A stretch of 64,000 nt of DNA from Pseudoalteromonas sp. XMcav2-N (GTDB lineage Bacteria; Pseudomonadota; Gammaproteobacteria; Enterobacterales; Alteromonadaceae), in NCBI RefSeq assembly GCF_024124545.1, contig NZ_JAMXSF010000014.1, positions 62,001 through 126,000 of the forward strand, written 5' to 3'. Shown here piece after piece: positions 28,728-37,536 of the stretch (position 1 is the stretch's first letter; every line of letters starts with the position of its first letter). Below the pieces are notes generated by a model that searched no databases, was not told the DNA's origin, and saw only the letters and a list, made by a program, of their open reading frames with translations. The translations under genes and the position numbers were made by a program.

Positions 28728-30949
28728 ACCTCCCGCAACTATGGCGCAAATACTATCAGCAGTGGGTGTGCGGTTGCTTTTTGATTGTTCTGTTTATGGC
28801 TTTACAGCTGTTAACCCTATCCCCCGCCTCCCCCTACGGCGATGCGTTTAAACGACTCGAAGGCTTGGGCTATGACCTGCGCCTTAAATCAACACTCCCA
28901 TTGCAATCACGTTCTTTTCTGCCCATTGTGATTGTCGATATCGATGAACCCAGTCTGAAGCAAGTAGGCCGCTTTCCCTGGAGTCGCCATGTTATGGCAC
29001 GTTTACAGTCTCAACTAGCAGATGCCGGCGTGGCGGTTATTGCCTACGATATCCTGTTTTCAGAGCCAGAACTCAACCCCGCACAGCAAGTGCTCAGTCA
29101 CCTCACTGACACTTTACCGGCCGTGTCTCAGACACTACAAACGCTGGCACCCACCATAGATGCCGATAGCGCATTCTCTGCCCGCTTGCAGGATACAGAT
29201 ACCGTACTGGGTCTGTTATTTGAGCATCAGCCGGATATCCGGGTCGGGACCTTGCCGGAAACGATTTTTTTCAGCACAGTGCCAGCCTCTTCATTACCAG
29301 TTCCAGCCTTTGCCGGACACGTTGCCAACGTGCCTGAACTGCAGCAGCAAAGCCCGGGAAGCGGCTTTATCAACAGTGCCCCGGACAGCGACGGCTTTAT
29401 TCGTAATTCCATGTTACTGGCTAAACACCAGGGTCAGCTTTATCCGGCGCTGGCGCTGGAAGCGGCCCGACTCTACACCATGGCCGAACAAGTAGAAGTG
29501 GTCACCAAACCGTTTGGTGAGGGGCACAGTGTAGAAGGGATCCGCCTGGGAACCCAGCTGATCCCAGCGGATGATTACGGCCGGGTTAATGTTCCCTACA
29601 GGGGCCCCGCTTTTAGCTTTCCCTATGTTTCTGCCGGTGACGTATTGAGCGGCAATATCGATACTCAACTATTTGATCAGGCGATTGTTTTTGTTGGTAC
29701 ATCGGCGGTTGGTCATGCCGACTTGCGAACCACGCCTGTCGGCGTCCAGTACCCGGGTGTGGAAGTGCACGCCAATGTACTTGAGGGACTGGTATTCCCC
29801 GAACTGCTGCCTAGCCGGCCAAACTGGATGGATGGGGCGGTTATAATGCTATTGCTGATCTCAGGGTTACTCTGTGTGATTATCTTGCCTCGGCTTGAAG
29901 TCCTGGGGATCGCGGTATTTACACTGTGTCTGAGTGGGTTATTTATCACATTCAGTGTCTATTTGTGGGTCAAATTACGACTGGATTTGCCACAGGTTGC
30001 GATGCTGTCCATGTTGATCAGCCAGGCTATGATCCTGGGCAGCCTTGGCTTTGTTCGCGAGCATAAAGAGCGACTGCAGATAAAGTCGATTTTCGACCAA
30101 TATGTACCACCGGCCCATATACAGGCAATGCTGGACAACCCGGACAGTGTGTCCATGGAGGGGGAAAAACGTGATATTACAGTGTTGTTTGCAGATATTC
30201 GCTCATTTACCACTATCTCTGAGTCATTGGATGCAGGACGGCTCAAGTCCTACCTCAACCAATATTTTTCACCCATTACACGCATTATTTTTGAACACCA
30301 GGGCACCATAGACAAATACGTTGGGGACATGGTGATGGCGTTCTGGAACGCTCCCTTACCCGTTGAGCACCATCCGGAGCTGGCAGTACGGTGTGCCATG
30401 GCCATGCAGGATCAGGTGGATGCGCTACAAGAACCAATGCGTCAACAAGCATTACCGCCTTTTAAAATTGGTATTGGGCTCAATACCGGAGACATGAACG
30501 TGGGCGACATGGGCTCAGAGTATCGCCGCGCTTATACCGTGCTGGGTGATGCCGTGAATCTGGGCTCACGTCTTGAGGGCCTGACAAAATACTATGGGGT
30601 CGGGATATTGATTAATGAAACCACACAGGCACAGTGCCCCGGGCTCGTTTGTCGCCCTATCGACAAGGTGAAAGTAAAAGGTAAAAACCAGGCCGTCACT
30701 GTGTATGAGCCCATATGTAGCAGTGATGCACTGACCCCGGCGCTGCGCATTGAATTAGAGTCACATCAACAAGCCTGGACACTATATTTATCACAACAAT
30801 GGCAGCAGGCACTGGCAGCTTTTACTAAACTTAAAGAGCTGTCACCAGAGCGAAAAATCTATGCGCTAATGTACGAGCGCATCCTGACATTGCAGGCGCA
30901 ACCGCCCGGTGAAGAATGGGATGGCAGCTACACCCATACATCGAAATAG
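28724..30949 (+). CDS. CHASE2-domain class III adenylate cyclase
   Basis: A 741-residue membrane enzyme that should make cAMP. One N-terminal helix (about 15-33) leads to a periplasmic CHASE2 domain (about 40-360), three helices (about 368-445) and a cytoplasmic cyclase domain (about 475-660). The metal aspartates are in LFADIRSFT and KYVGDMVMAFW; the purine-selecting lysine (IDKYVGD) and aspartate (VLGDAVN) and the transition-state pair N/R (VNLGSRLE) are all present, so it should be active. A short alpha-helical tail follows. It overlaps the metallo-hydrolase gene by four bases. Confidence 0.92.
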   Translation: MNLPQLWRKYYQQWVCGCFLIVLFMALQLLTLSPASPYGDAFKRLEGLGYDLRLKSTLPLQSRSFLPIVIVDIDEPSLKQVGRFPWSRHVMARLQSQLADAGVAVIAYDILFSEPELNPAQQVLSHLTDTLPAVSQTLQTLAPTIDADSAFSARLQDTDTVLGLLFEHQPDIRVGTLPETIFFSTVPASSLPVPAFAGHVANVPELQQQSPGSGFINSAPDSDGFIRNSMLLAKHQGQLYPALALEAARLYTMAEQVEVVTKPFGEGHSVEGIRLGTQLIPADDYGRVNVPYRGPAFSFPYVSAGDVLSGNIDTQLFDQAIVFVGTSAVGHADLRTTPVGVQYPGVEVHANVLEGLVFPELLPSRPNWMDGAVIMLLLISGLLCVIILPRLEVLGIAVFTLCLSGLFITFSVYLWVKLRLDLPQVAMLSMLISQAMILGSLGFVREHKERLQIKSIFDQYVPPAHIQAMLDNPDSVSMEGEKRDITVLFADIRSFTTISESLDAGRLKSYLNQYFSPITRIIFEHQGTIDKYVGDMVMAFWNAPLPVEHHPELAVRCAMAMQDQVDALQEPMRQQALPPFKIGIGLNTGDMNVGDMGSEYRRAYTVLGDAVNLGSRLEGLTKYYGVGILINETTQAQCPGLVCRPIDKVKVKGKNQAVTVYEPICSSDALTPALRIELESHQQAWTLYLSQQWQQALAAFTKLKELSPERKIYALMYERILTLQAQPPGEEWDGSYTHTSK

Positions 30950-30959
30950 CAGGTAAGTT

Positions 30960-32612
30960 ATGGAACAGCATATTCGAAACATTGCAAATAAGTTTGAGCA
31001 GGCAGGCTCACAGGTGGCGTTACAACACTTGCTTAAGCTGGCCATTGAACTGGCGTCAGAACACGACACCAACAGACTACTTGAAAACATCCTGCTATCC
31101 GCCATGGAATTAAACGCCACAGACGGTGGCACGATATACTCAGTGTCTGAAGATATGCAGCTGCACTTTGCCACGCTCATCAACGGGCCCTTGGATCTTC
31201 ATATGGGCGGCACATCAAATCAACCTATCCCGTTTGCACCAATCCCCATTTATCTCGAGAATGGTCAATGCAATGAAAGTGCTTTGGTAGCACTGGCAGC
31301 AGCAAAACGAGAGGTGATCCGGATTGATGATGTGTATCAGTGCAGTGAGTACGACTTATCCGCAGCGCGAGCCATGGATGCAAAAACGGGTTACCACACA
31401 CAATCAGTGCTCACGATCCCATTACTCAATCACGAAAATGAACTCAATGGTGTGCTGCAGCTGATCAACCCGCATAGCAAAGGGGAAATTGTGCCTTTCT
31501 CTGCCCAACAGACCGATATGATCTGCTCGATCGGTGCACTCGCAGCCGTTGCATTAACTAACCGGCAGCTGATTGATGGCATGGAAATGCTGTTTCAGGC
31601 CTTTACCCGCTTGATTGCAAAAGCCATTGATGAAAAGTCTCCCTATACCGGCGGACATTGTCGACGAGTTCCGGAACTTACCATGATGATTGCAGAAGCT
31701 GTTCATGACGCAAAATCGGGCCCAATGGCTGAATTTTCAATGACAGAAGCCGATCGAGCCGAGCTGTCATTGGCCGGGTGGCTGCATGACTGTGGCAAAA
31801 TCGCCATCCCTGAATATGTTATGGATAAAGCCACAAAGCTAGAATCCGTTAATGATCGTATTGCACTCATTGATGCCAGGATAGAAATCGCAAAGCGTGA
31901 TCTCGAACTGGATTACACCAAGCGTATTTTACGCTTTGAACGAGATGGTGATGAGGCACAGGTATGTCACCTGAGCGCGGAACTGGACGAGAAACTGGCG
32001 CAATTAGAGCAAGATCGTCAATTTTTGCGCCACGCCAATATCGGCGGAGAGTTTATGCGCGAAGAGGATCAACAGCGTGTGAAACAAATTGCTGAACAAA
32101 CCACGGTCAGGATTGGCACCGAATTACACCCCTTACTCAGCGAAAATGAGGTGTATAACCTCAGTATTGCACGCGGCACTTTGACTACAGAAGAAAGGCA
32201 AATCATTAATCGTCATATGGACATCACGCTGGAAATGTTAGAAGCATTGCCCTTTCCTAAGCACTTGCGTCGCGTTCCGGAATTTGCCGGGGGTCATCAT
32301 GAAAAAATGGATGGCACAGGCTACCCAAGGGGACTGACCCGTGAGCAAATGTCCGTTCCAGCTCGTATCATGGCGATTGCTGATATTTTTGAAGCGCTGA
32401 CGGCAGCAGATCGCCCCTACAAAGATGCAAAAAAGCTCAGTGAATGCTTGTTTATCATGGGGAAAATGAAGCTCGGAGATCATATAGACCCCGATTTATT
32501 CGATGTGTTTGTCAACTCTAAGGTGTATTTAAAGTACGCACAGCAATTCTTAAAGCCAGAACAAATCGATGAAGTGGTACACGAAAAGATCCCTGGATAT
32601 GAGAAAAAATAG
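30960..32612 (+). CDS. GAF and HD-GYP phosphodiesterase
   Basis: A 550-residue cytosolic protein: GAF domain (about 30-200) and an HD-GYP domain that usually hydrolyses cyclic di-GMP. The metal residues are present: H276-D277-C-G-K, H419 (NRHMD), H446-H447-E and the G-Y-P motif D451-G-T-G-Y-P456. An insertion of roughly 115 residues, rich in charged coiled-coil sequence, separates HDxGK from the next helix (about 287-405). It is the last gene of the operon, 10 bases after the cyclase, so both cAMP and c-di-GMP turnover are encoded together. Confidence 0.9.
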   Translation: MEQHIRNIANKFEQAGSQVALQHLLKLAIELASEHDTNRLLENILLSAMELNATDGGTIYSVSEDMQLHFATLINGPLDLHMGGTSNQPIPFAPIPIYLENGQCNESALVALAAAKREVIRIDDVYQCSEYDLSAARAMDAKTGYHTQSVLTIPLLNHENELNGVLQLINPHSKGEIVPFSAQQTDMICSIGALAAVALTNRQLIDGMEMLFQAFTRLIAKAIDEKSPYTGGHCRRVPELTMMIAEAVHDAKSGPMAEFSMTEADRAELSLAGWLHDCGKIAIPEYVMDKATKLESVNDRIALIDARIEIAKRDLELDYTKRILRFERDGDEAQVCHLSAELDEKLAQLEQDRQFLRHANIGGEFMREEDQQRVKQIAEQTTVRIGTELHPLLSENEVYNLSIARGTLTTEERQIINRHMDITLEMLEALPFPKHLRRVPEFAGGHHEKMDGTGYPRGLTREQMSVPARIMAIADIFEALTAADRPYKDAKKLSECLFIMGKMKLGDHIDPDLFDVFVNSKVYLKYAQQFLKPEQIDEVVHEKIPGYEKK

Positions 32613-32686
32613 GGCCGAAAAATAACTGCCAATAATGGTGTGCATTGACAATGTAGCTGTGACGACTTGTTATCTCTGCGGCCCTA
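32604..32686 (-). terminator. Long stem terminator on the minus strand
   Basis: TAGGGCCG (on the minus strand from 32686) pairs with CGGCCCTA (ending 32610) and is followed by TTTTTT (32609-32604). An inner GATAAC/GTTATT pairing extends the stem. The last gene on this strand upstream is already terminated at 33288-33316, so this site fits the end of an independent minus-strand RNA. It also overlaps the stop codon of the HD-GYP gene on the plus strand. Confidence 0.55.
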
Positions 32687-32785
32687 TATCTAGGGGTAAC
32701 ATATTTGTTGTTATTATTATTTAGTACGGAATACAATCATCCTGTTACAGCACGGGTATCCTGTGAATGGTATTGATGAATCTAA

Positions 32786-32823
32786 CCAGCGATGCAGCAG
32801 CAGTAGGACCACTGCATCGCTGG
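32786..32823. repeat. 12-bp inverted repeat hairpin
   Basis: CCAGCGATGCAG and CTGCATCGCTGG form a perfect 12-bp stem around a 14-base loop. It could end the plus-strand cyclase operon, or be a stem (or alternative end) of the minus-strand RNA. There is no T run on either side. Confidence 0.6.
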
Positions 32824-33287
32824 AACTCAGTCCTTGATAATCATCGACCTTTCCTTGTGAACGTCTGGGACACATAACTGCGGGTGGCAGGTGCTCACCC
32901 TATGCTTCCAACACTATTCCTGTTGCTCTCCTTGTGTTGGTCCAGACCTGTTTATTATTATTGTTATTATACCACCTGCTTGTTGCAAAATAAGCAACTA
33001 ACGTACCCGAAACAACTACAAGATGATTTCGCAGTACATTCTGAGCTAACACCAGACATTCCTTTCTCGATCCTTCGGGGCCTGGTACCTACTCCTTCCT
33101 TTCCTTGCAAGCAGTATTGTCCGTCAATCACTTACCTCCCTTGGTTGTGCTGGCAAACTGCGCCAGATTACAGACTAAGTTACAACCATTCATCAGTCCT
33201 TGTCCGGTTGTTGTTAACTCGGTTGAAACTATAAAAATTTATCTCAAGTTTCGAAACAACTGTTACATCTCTTTTTTATAACCAAAA

Positions 33288-33316
33288 AAATAAGCCTTTA
33301 TATCAAAGGCTTATTT
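33288..33316 (-). terminator. Rho-independent terminator after the small secreted peptide gene
   Basis: A perfect 12-bp stem (AAATAAGCCTTT / AAAGGCTTATTT) with a 5-base loop is followed on the minus strand by a run of T. It lies 30 bases downstream of the gene ending at 33346. Confidence 0.88.
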
Positions 33317-33345
33317 CGTTTATCTGTTCAAAAATAATGATGATG

Positions 33346-33513
33346 CTATTTCTTCGCATTAACTATTTCAAAAGGCCATTCACAAAACGGCCCAACGCGA
33401 CACTCTTTTACAGGGCCTATATCATCTTCCCTGGAGGCCTCAGCGGTAGACGATGTCATTGATACACACACCACAGTCAACGCATAGGCAATGCTTTTAA
33501 TTGCTTTAGTCAA
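33346..33513 (-). CDS. Small exported peptide, unknown function
   Basis: A 55-residue product with a signal peptide (MTKAIKSIAYALTVVCVSM..., cleavage near TAEA) and a mature part of about 29 residues with one cysteine pair (CRVGPFC). I place the start at the TTG at 33513, eight bases after AAGG; a longer frame from 33549 also begins with TTG. A strong terminator follows. It lies 87 bases downstream of the winged-helix regulator gene on the same strand and may be cotranscribed with it. Not recognised. Confidence 0.55.
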   Translation of the reverse strand: MTKAIKSIAYALTVVCVSMTSSTAEASREDDIGPVKECRVGPFCEWPFEIVNAKK

Positions 33514-33600
33514 AATGATGATCCTTTTATTTGATTGGGTAAAGTACAAACAGAGGTCAATAATAATTATTAGAAAGAGGACCTCTTTCAGGGATCTATG

Positions 33601-35787
33601 TTAGTGGTTTATTGTCATTCCGACAACAGCGGTATCATTTATTTGTACAGATAAGGCTAAGACTTTGCTGCCAGTAGCATCTGTGGATATGGTGGGATAA
33701 AATGCGTAAAAGCGATGTGCATCTTGGCTATATTCGCCGGTACGCCAGTTAAGTGTGTGAAGGTAAGTTTTGCGGGCATCAAATGTACTCCAGATAACCA
33801 CATCGCCCCTGACATACCAGCGGCAGATATATCTGAAGTCAATTTTATGATTAAGGGCAATTGCATCACTGTCCAAATCACTGAAGTAATAAAGTGAACC
33901 ATCACCTGTGGTTGCTGCAGCTGCTATATATCCATCGCCAACCGGGCGGATAGAGCGGTACTTAGGCAACAGTAAAGCGCTCATTTTAGTCTCGATACTG
34001 TAACTCTGTATTTCCCATTCTCCGGCGACATTCACTCCATAGTAAATGTACTTGTTATCCATACTAAACACAGCATCACTGGTTATTTCTGATGAGGAAG
34101 TGATGTACTCGACCTGTCTGTCTTCCATCGATAAGAGTGCTAATTTTCCCCCTTGCTTCAGCAGTATGCCTTTAGCAGTGTGAGAAATGCTTAACAGCTC
34201 CAGCATTTCTTTACTGACCAAATAAGGTTCTACTTCACGTGTATCGAGTGACAGCCGGCCTATCGTAAATGTCTCATTGTGCAGGAGTAAAACCCATTTA
34301 TGCGCTTCAGAACTGTCATCGTAGTACATGTTTACAATCTGAGGCTCCGCATCGATGACATTCAAAACCTGACTCTGTGCCCCAAGCGATTGCTCCAGAT
34401 ACAAACGATTGGCCCGAGTTAACGCCTGTTGAGTCAGTAAAATATCGGTCCCATTGTGCGAATCTAATGCGCGCAGCAACGTCTCGTTATCTTCAATTAG
34501 CCTGATTTCTTCCCCCGTCTCCAGATCGAGCTGGATCAGACTTGTTCTACCCAGTAGCAATATAGTTTGCAGGTTCTTCCATTCCACATGGCGAATTGGT
34601 GCCTTCCTGCTATATATCAGTGTTTGCTCTTTGTTTTCCAGGTTTAGCAGCACCACGTGATGATGCCCCTGGCCTTCTTTTAACAAGGCTAACTGTCGCA
34701 GGTCCGGAGAAATACTAACATCATACAAGATCTCATTAGGCTCACTGAGGGTGAATAACCGAGAATATTGGCGAGACTGCAGATCCAGTGCGTAAAGCAT
34801 ACTATCCTCTGCCCCAGCCTGGATCATGGGAAACAGCACTTCTGAAGGGTGTCGCCCCTCTGAAATGTAACCGATAGATTCGACACCTTCAAGCAGGGTT
34901 ATCTGACCCTGTTCCGGTTCCGCCATGGTCAGTGGAAGCAAACGCAAGGCAGTGCTTCCGTTTACAAAATCAACATACACCAAGACCTTATCATTCTGAG
35001 CAAACTGTACAGCAAGAACATTTTCTGCATTATGTGTCAGCTGCCTGGTGGTACCATTTTGTCTGTCAAAAATATATACCTGACGATCTTCTTCTATCGA
35101 TGTACGTCCGCTAAAAGCAATATAACGACCATCGCTGGAAACCGAAAGATCCAATTTTTCGCCATTAAAAGACGTAACCTGATCTAAATCGGCCACCTCC
35201 ACCACTTGGGTTTCCTTAATAAAGGTGCTAATTGCATCATACTTTACCCAGCCCACAACCATCGCCAACACCATGGCAAACGCCAGCCAGGTCGCGAACC
35301 ATCTGTCACCAGCGGATTTATCAGGCTCAGAGATTAATTCAGCAGCGCCAATACTTTGATCAGGTTGCGTTTGTGCACTATCACCTGTCTCTCCTGGTAA
35401 TACATCATTGGTTCGTACGTCATTGGGTGGCACGTCGTCTGGCTCGAGGCTTTCCACAGGCGCAACCTCACAGACCAGTTTATAACCCCTTTTAGAAACC
35501 GATTTCACATAACGTGCGTTGGCAATATCGCTGTCACCCAGAATCAACCTGAGTTTTTTTACGGCACTACGCACGGCAGTATCAGAGACAATGCGATCTG
35601 ACCAGACTTGCTGATGTAATTCTTCGATGCTCACATATCTGTCTCGATTTTCATACAGATACAGCAACAACGCCATGACCTTAGGCTCAATGGCAACCTC
35701 TACGGCATCACGGTATAGAACCTGATCGCCGAGATCCAGAACAAATGCCCCGAGTGTTGTCAGTTTAAGCTCTTTTAACGAAGACAT
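33601..35787 (-). CDS. Membrane-anchored winged-helix regulator with periplasmic propeller (CadC/ToxR-like)
   Basis: A 728-residue protein. An OmpR/PhoB-type winged helix (about 8-110: LLYLYENRDRYVSIEELHQQVW, DTAVRSAVKKLRLILGD, RYVKSVSKRGYKLVC) is joined through an acidic linker to one membrane helix (around 165-185) and a C-terminal TolB/WD40-like beta propeller of about 500 residues. The architecture is that of one-component regulators that sense outside and bind DNA inside. The ATG at 35787 follows TTGGA; a TTG three codons earlier is less likely. The small secreted peptide gene lies immediately downstream and could be a partner. Confidence 0.85.
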   Translation of the reverse strand: MSSLKELKLTTLGAFVLDLGDQVLYRDAVEVAIEPKVMALLLYLYENRDRYVSIEELHQQVWSDRIVSDTAVRSAVKKLRLILGDSDIANARYVKSVSKRGYKLVCEVAPVESLEPDDVPPNDVRTNDVLPGETGDSAQTQPDQSIGAAELISEPDKSAGDRWFATWLAFAMVLAMVVGWVKYDAISTFIKETQVVEVADLDQVTSFNGEKLDLSVSSDGRYIAFSGRTSIEEDRQVYIFDRQNGTTRQLTHNAENVLAVQFAQNDKVLVYVDFVNGSTALRLLPLTMAEPEQGQITLLEGVESIGYISEGRHPSEVLFPMIQAGAEDSMLYALDLQSRQYSRLFTLSEPNEILYDVSISPDLRQLALLKEGQGHHHVVLLNLENKEQTLIYSRKAPIRHVEWKNLQTILLLGRTSLIQLDLETGEEIRLIEDNETLLRALDSHNGTDILLTQQALTRANRLYLEQSLGAQSQVLNVIDAEPQIVNMYYDDSSEAHKWVLLLHNETFTIGRLSLDTREVEPYLVSKEMLELLSISHTAKGILLKQGGKLALLSMEDRQVEYITSSSEITSDAVFSMDNKYIYYGVNVAGEWEIQSYSIETKMSALLLPKYRSIRPVGDGYIAAAATTGDGSLYYFSDLDSDAIALNHKIDFRYICRWYVRGDVVIWSTFDARKTYLHTLNWRTGEYSQDAHRFYAFYPTISTDATGSKVLALSVQINDTAVVGMTINH

Positions 35788-36250
35788 GGCATCCAATCAA
35801 AGTGGTCAAAATTCCAATTATTGATAGGCGAGAAGGCCGCCTGGCCCAGTATTACAATAATACGTTGAGTGCTATTGCAGGCGCCACAGGCAAGCTTTAC
35901 TTCAATGATAATAGTATTTTACGATTTCAAATCGTCACAATTGACAAGATTAGCAGGGAAGAGAAACCAAGTTCAACTAAAACCTGCCAAACACATTTCA
36001 GTGAACGTTAAAACTTGTTGCAAGTGTGTCTAATTATTTCGAAATATACAATTCTATAGATAGAAACTCATTTACACGCATAAATAATTCAATGTTCAAC
36101 ATTCTTTTCCCCTGTTAGTATTAACCTCTAATCAGCCAGTTTCCCAACCCCAAGCTCCTCAGGAAAGTCAGTCAAGAGGCAATACGATGAGGCAAACCCA
36201 ACTGCGCAATAAATATCACTTTATGCTCTGTGCGAAACACAGTGTGATGA
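35788..36250. other. Intergenic region
   Basis: About 460 bases between two minus-strand genes. It should contain the promoter of the winged-helix regulator and the end of the lipoprotein gene. Short ORFs here lack ribosome sites and homology. I see no RNA gene. Confidence 0.4.
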
Positions 36251-37441
36251 TCAACCACAAATATTCGCATAGATATATATTGCGTCACTGCGGGCAAAGC
36301 TCAGTGCAACCTTGCCAGATGAGATAAATGCAACAGAGGTGGGCGCCTGTCTATTCTGCACATCAAGCTGAGATAAAAACTGCCATTGATCACCCCTTAC
36401 CCGGGAAAATGTATAAACCTGACTGGAGGACTCCGACAAAGCCAGCATACATTGTCCTGTGGGATCAAAATCCAGACGAGAAATGGCGGCCAGTGACAGA
36501 CCTTCAGGTCCTCTTAGTTCAACAGAGTGTTTATAATGACCCTGTGGATCAGGGCTATAAACCAATACCCCGTGTTTTTGTGCCACCAGCAACTCCTCGC
36601 TCTGTGGCACAAACGCCACGAACATAGGCGCTGTCAGCGCCACTTGATGGGCTAACGGCAATGTTTGTTGCAACACCAGCGACTGTGTATCAGAGCCATC
36701 AAAGATAGCCACCTGATTAGCCTGCATACCCGCAACCGCCACTTTGCGACCACTGCCGGAAAGCGCGACAGAAACGGCTCCGCCCAGTGCGCTCACCTGC
36801 TCAGCCCGAACGGTGTGACTGATCCGTAACAGCCCCTGTGAGCTCAGCTGCACTAAAGCCTGCGACACATTAGCAGCAACGTAACTGATCCCATCGGTAC
36901 CACCTGCAATCGCATATGGACCCAACAGTGCCAGCTGGTCTTCGGCGGCAGTGATTGGCTCGCCCTGTCTGAATACCCGTTTCGCATCTATCCGATCGGA
37001 TAAATAAGAGAGCAAAACCAGTTTATCATCATGCTGCAGGCGGAACTGCGCGACGGCACCGCTGTAGAAGCTGACCACCTGAATGTCCCGATTCATACCG
37101 GTAAACGTCATATCCGACGCCCCCACCAACATTCCCTCAGCCTCACTGCCTGAGATTATGTCCAGCATAGTCAGTGACCCGTCATCAGCCACACGATACG
37201 CAGCCAGAGCATCATCATCCGCACTGACCGCATATAGCACTTTTCGGGACTCATCGAATAGCAGGCGTCGTACATTATCCAGCCCGTCGATGCCATTTTG
37301 GTTGTCTACATAGCGATGTACCAAAGCAGTACCGGGCGAGCGCTCTTTGACTGCGGCGCACCCGGCTAACGCACAGCTCAAACCAGAGAATATAAAGAAG
37401 TGGTGCAGCCAGTGCCTTACTGCGACAGAGTTAAATATCAT
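36251..37441 (-). CDS. Beta-propeller lipoprotein, unknown function
   Basis: A 396-residue lipoprotein: signal sequence with lipobox LAG-C28, then repeated sheets of the YncE/lactonase-like seven-bladed propeller (ADDGSLTMLDIISG, FDGSDTQSLVLQQTLPL, FDPTGQCMLALSESSSQVYTFSRV). The ATG at 37441 is preceded by GGAGGG seven bases upstream, far better than the 32-codon-longer frame. It lies just downstream of the response regulator gene on the same strand. Ligand or partner unknown. Confidence 0.8.
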   Translation of the reverse strand: MIFNSVAVRHWLHHFFIFSGLSCALAGCAAVKERSPGTALVHRYVDNQNGIDGLDNVRRLLFDESRKVLYAVSADDDALAAYRVADDGSLTMLDIISGSEAEGMLVGASDMTFTGMNRDIQVVSFYSGAVAQFRLQHDDKLVLLSYLSDRIDAKRVFRQGEPITAAEDQLALLGPYAIAGGTDGISYVAANVSQALVQLSSQGLLRISHTVRAEQVSALGGAVSVALSGSGRKVAVAGMQANQVAIFDGSDTQSLVLQQTLPLAHQVALTAPMFVAFVPQSEELLVAQKHGVLVYSPDPQGHYKHSVELRGPEGLSLAAISRLDFDPTGQCMLALSESSSQVYTFSRVRGDQWQFLSQLDVQNRQAPTSVAFISSGKVALSFARSDAIYIYANICG

Positions 37442-37536
37442 CGTCCCTCCTGCGGACAGTTGGTTATTCCGTTGCTTTGCGATAGCATCTTTGAAGACCT
37501 GCCCACATACATGATTGCGAATCGAATCACCCGGCA

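Larger units (their letters stand above)
32597..33221 (-). ncRNA. Candidate CsrB/RsmB-family regulatory RNA
   Basis: No credible protein gene lies here. On the minus strand I count 17 GGA triplets between 33240 and 32701 against 4 on the plus strand, many as ACARGGA or CAGGAT, the binding element of CsrA/RsmA. Several fall in loops of good stems: ACAACC/GGTTGT around 33188-33209, CCAACAC/GTGTTGG around 32908-32945, and CGA-AGGA-TCG near 33068-33077. A -10-like TATAGT (33228-33233) could start it; minus-strand terminators flank it at 33288-33316 (upstream gene) and 32604-32686 (its own). Known CsrB-type RNAs sequester CsrA. The shorter end at the hairpin 32786-32823 is also possible. Confidence 0.6.

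Noticed and set aside
32884..33234. 116-residue plus-strand ORF in the gene-free region
   Set aside because: Composition is poor (many Tyr/Cys/Pro), no ribosome site; the minus strand gives a better RNA explanation.
35802..36011. Short ORF in the intergenic spacer
   Set aside because: No ribosome site and no recognisable protein features.
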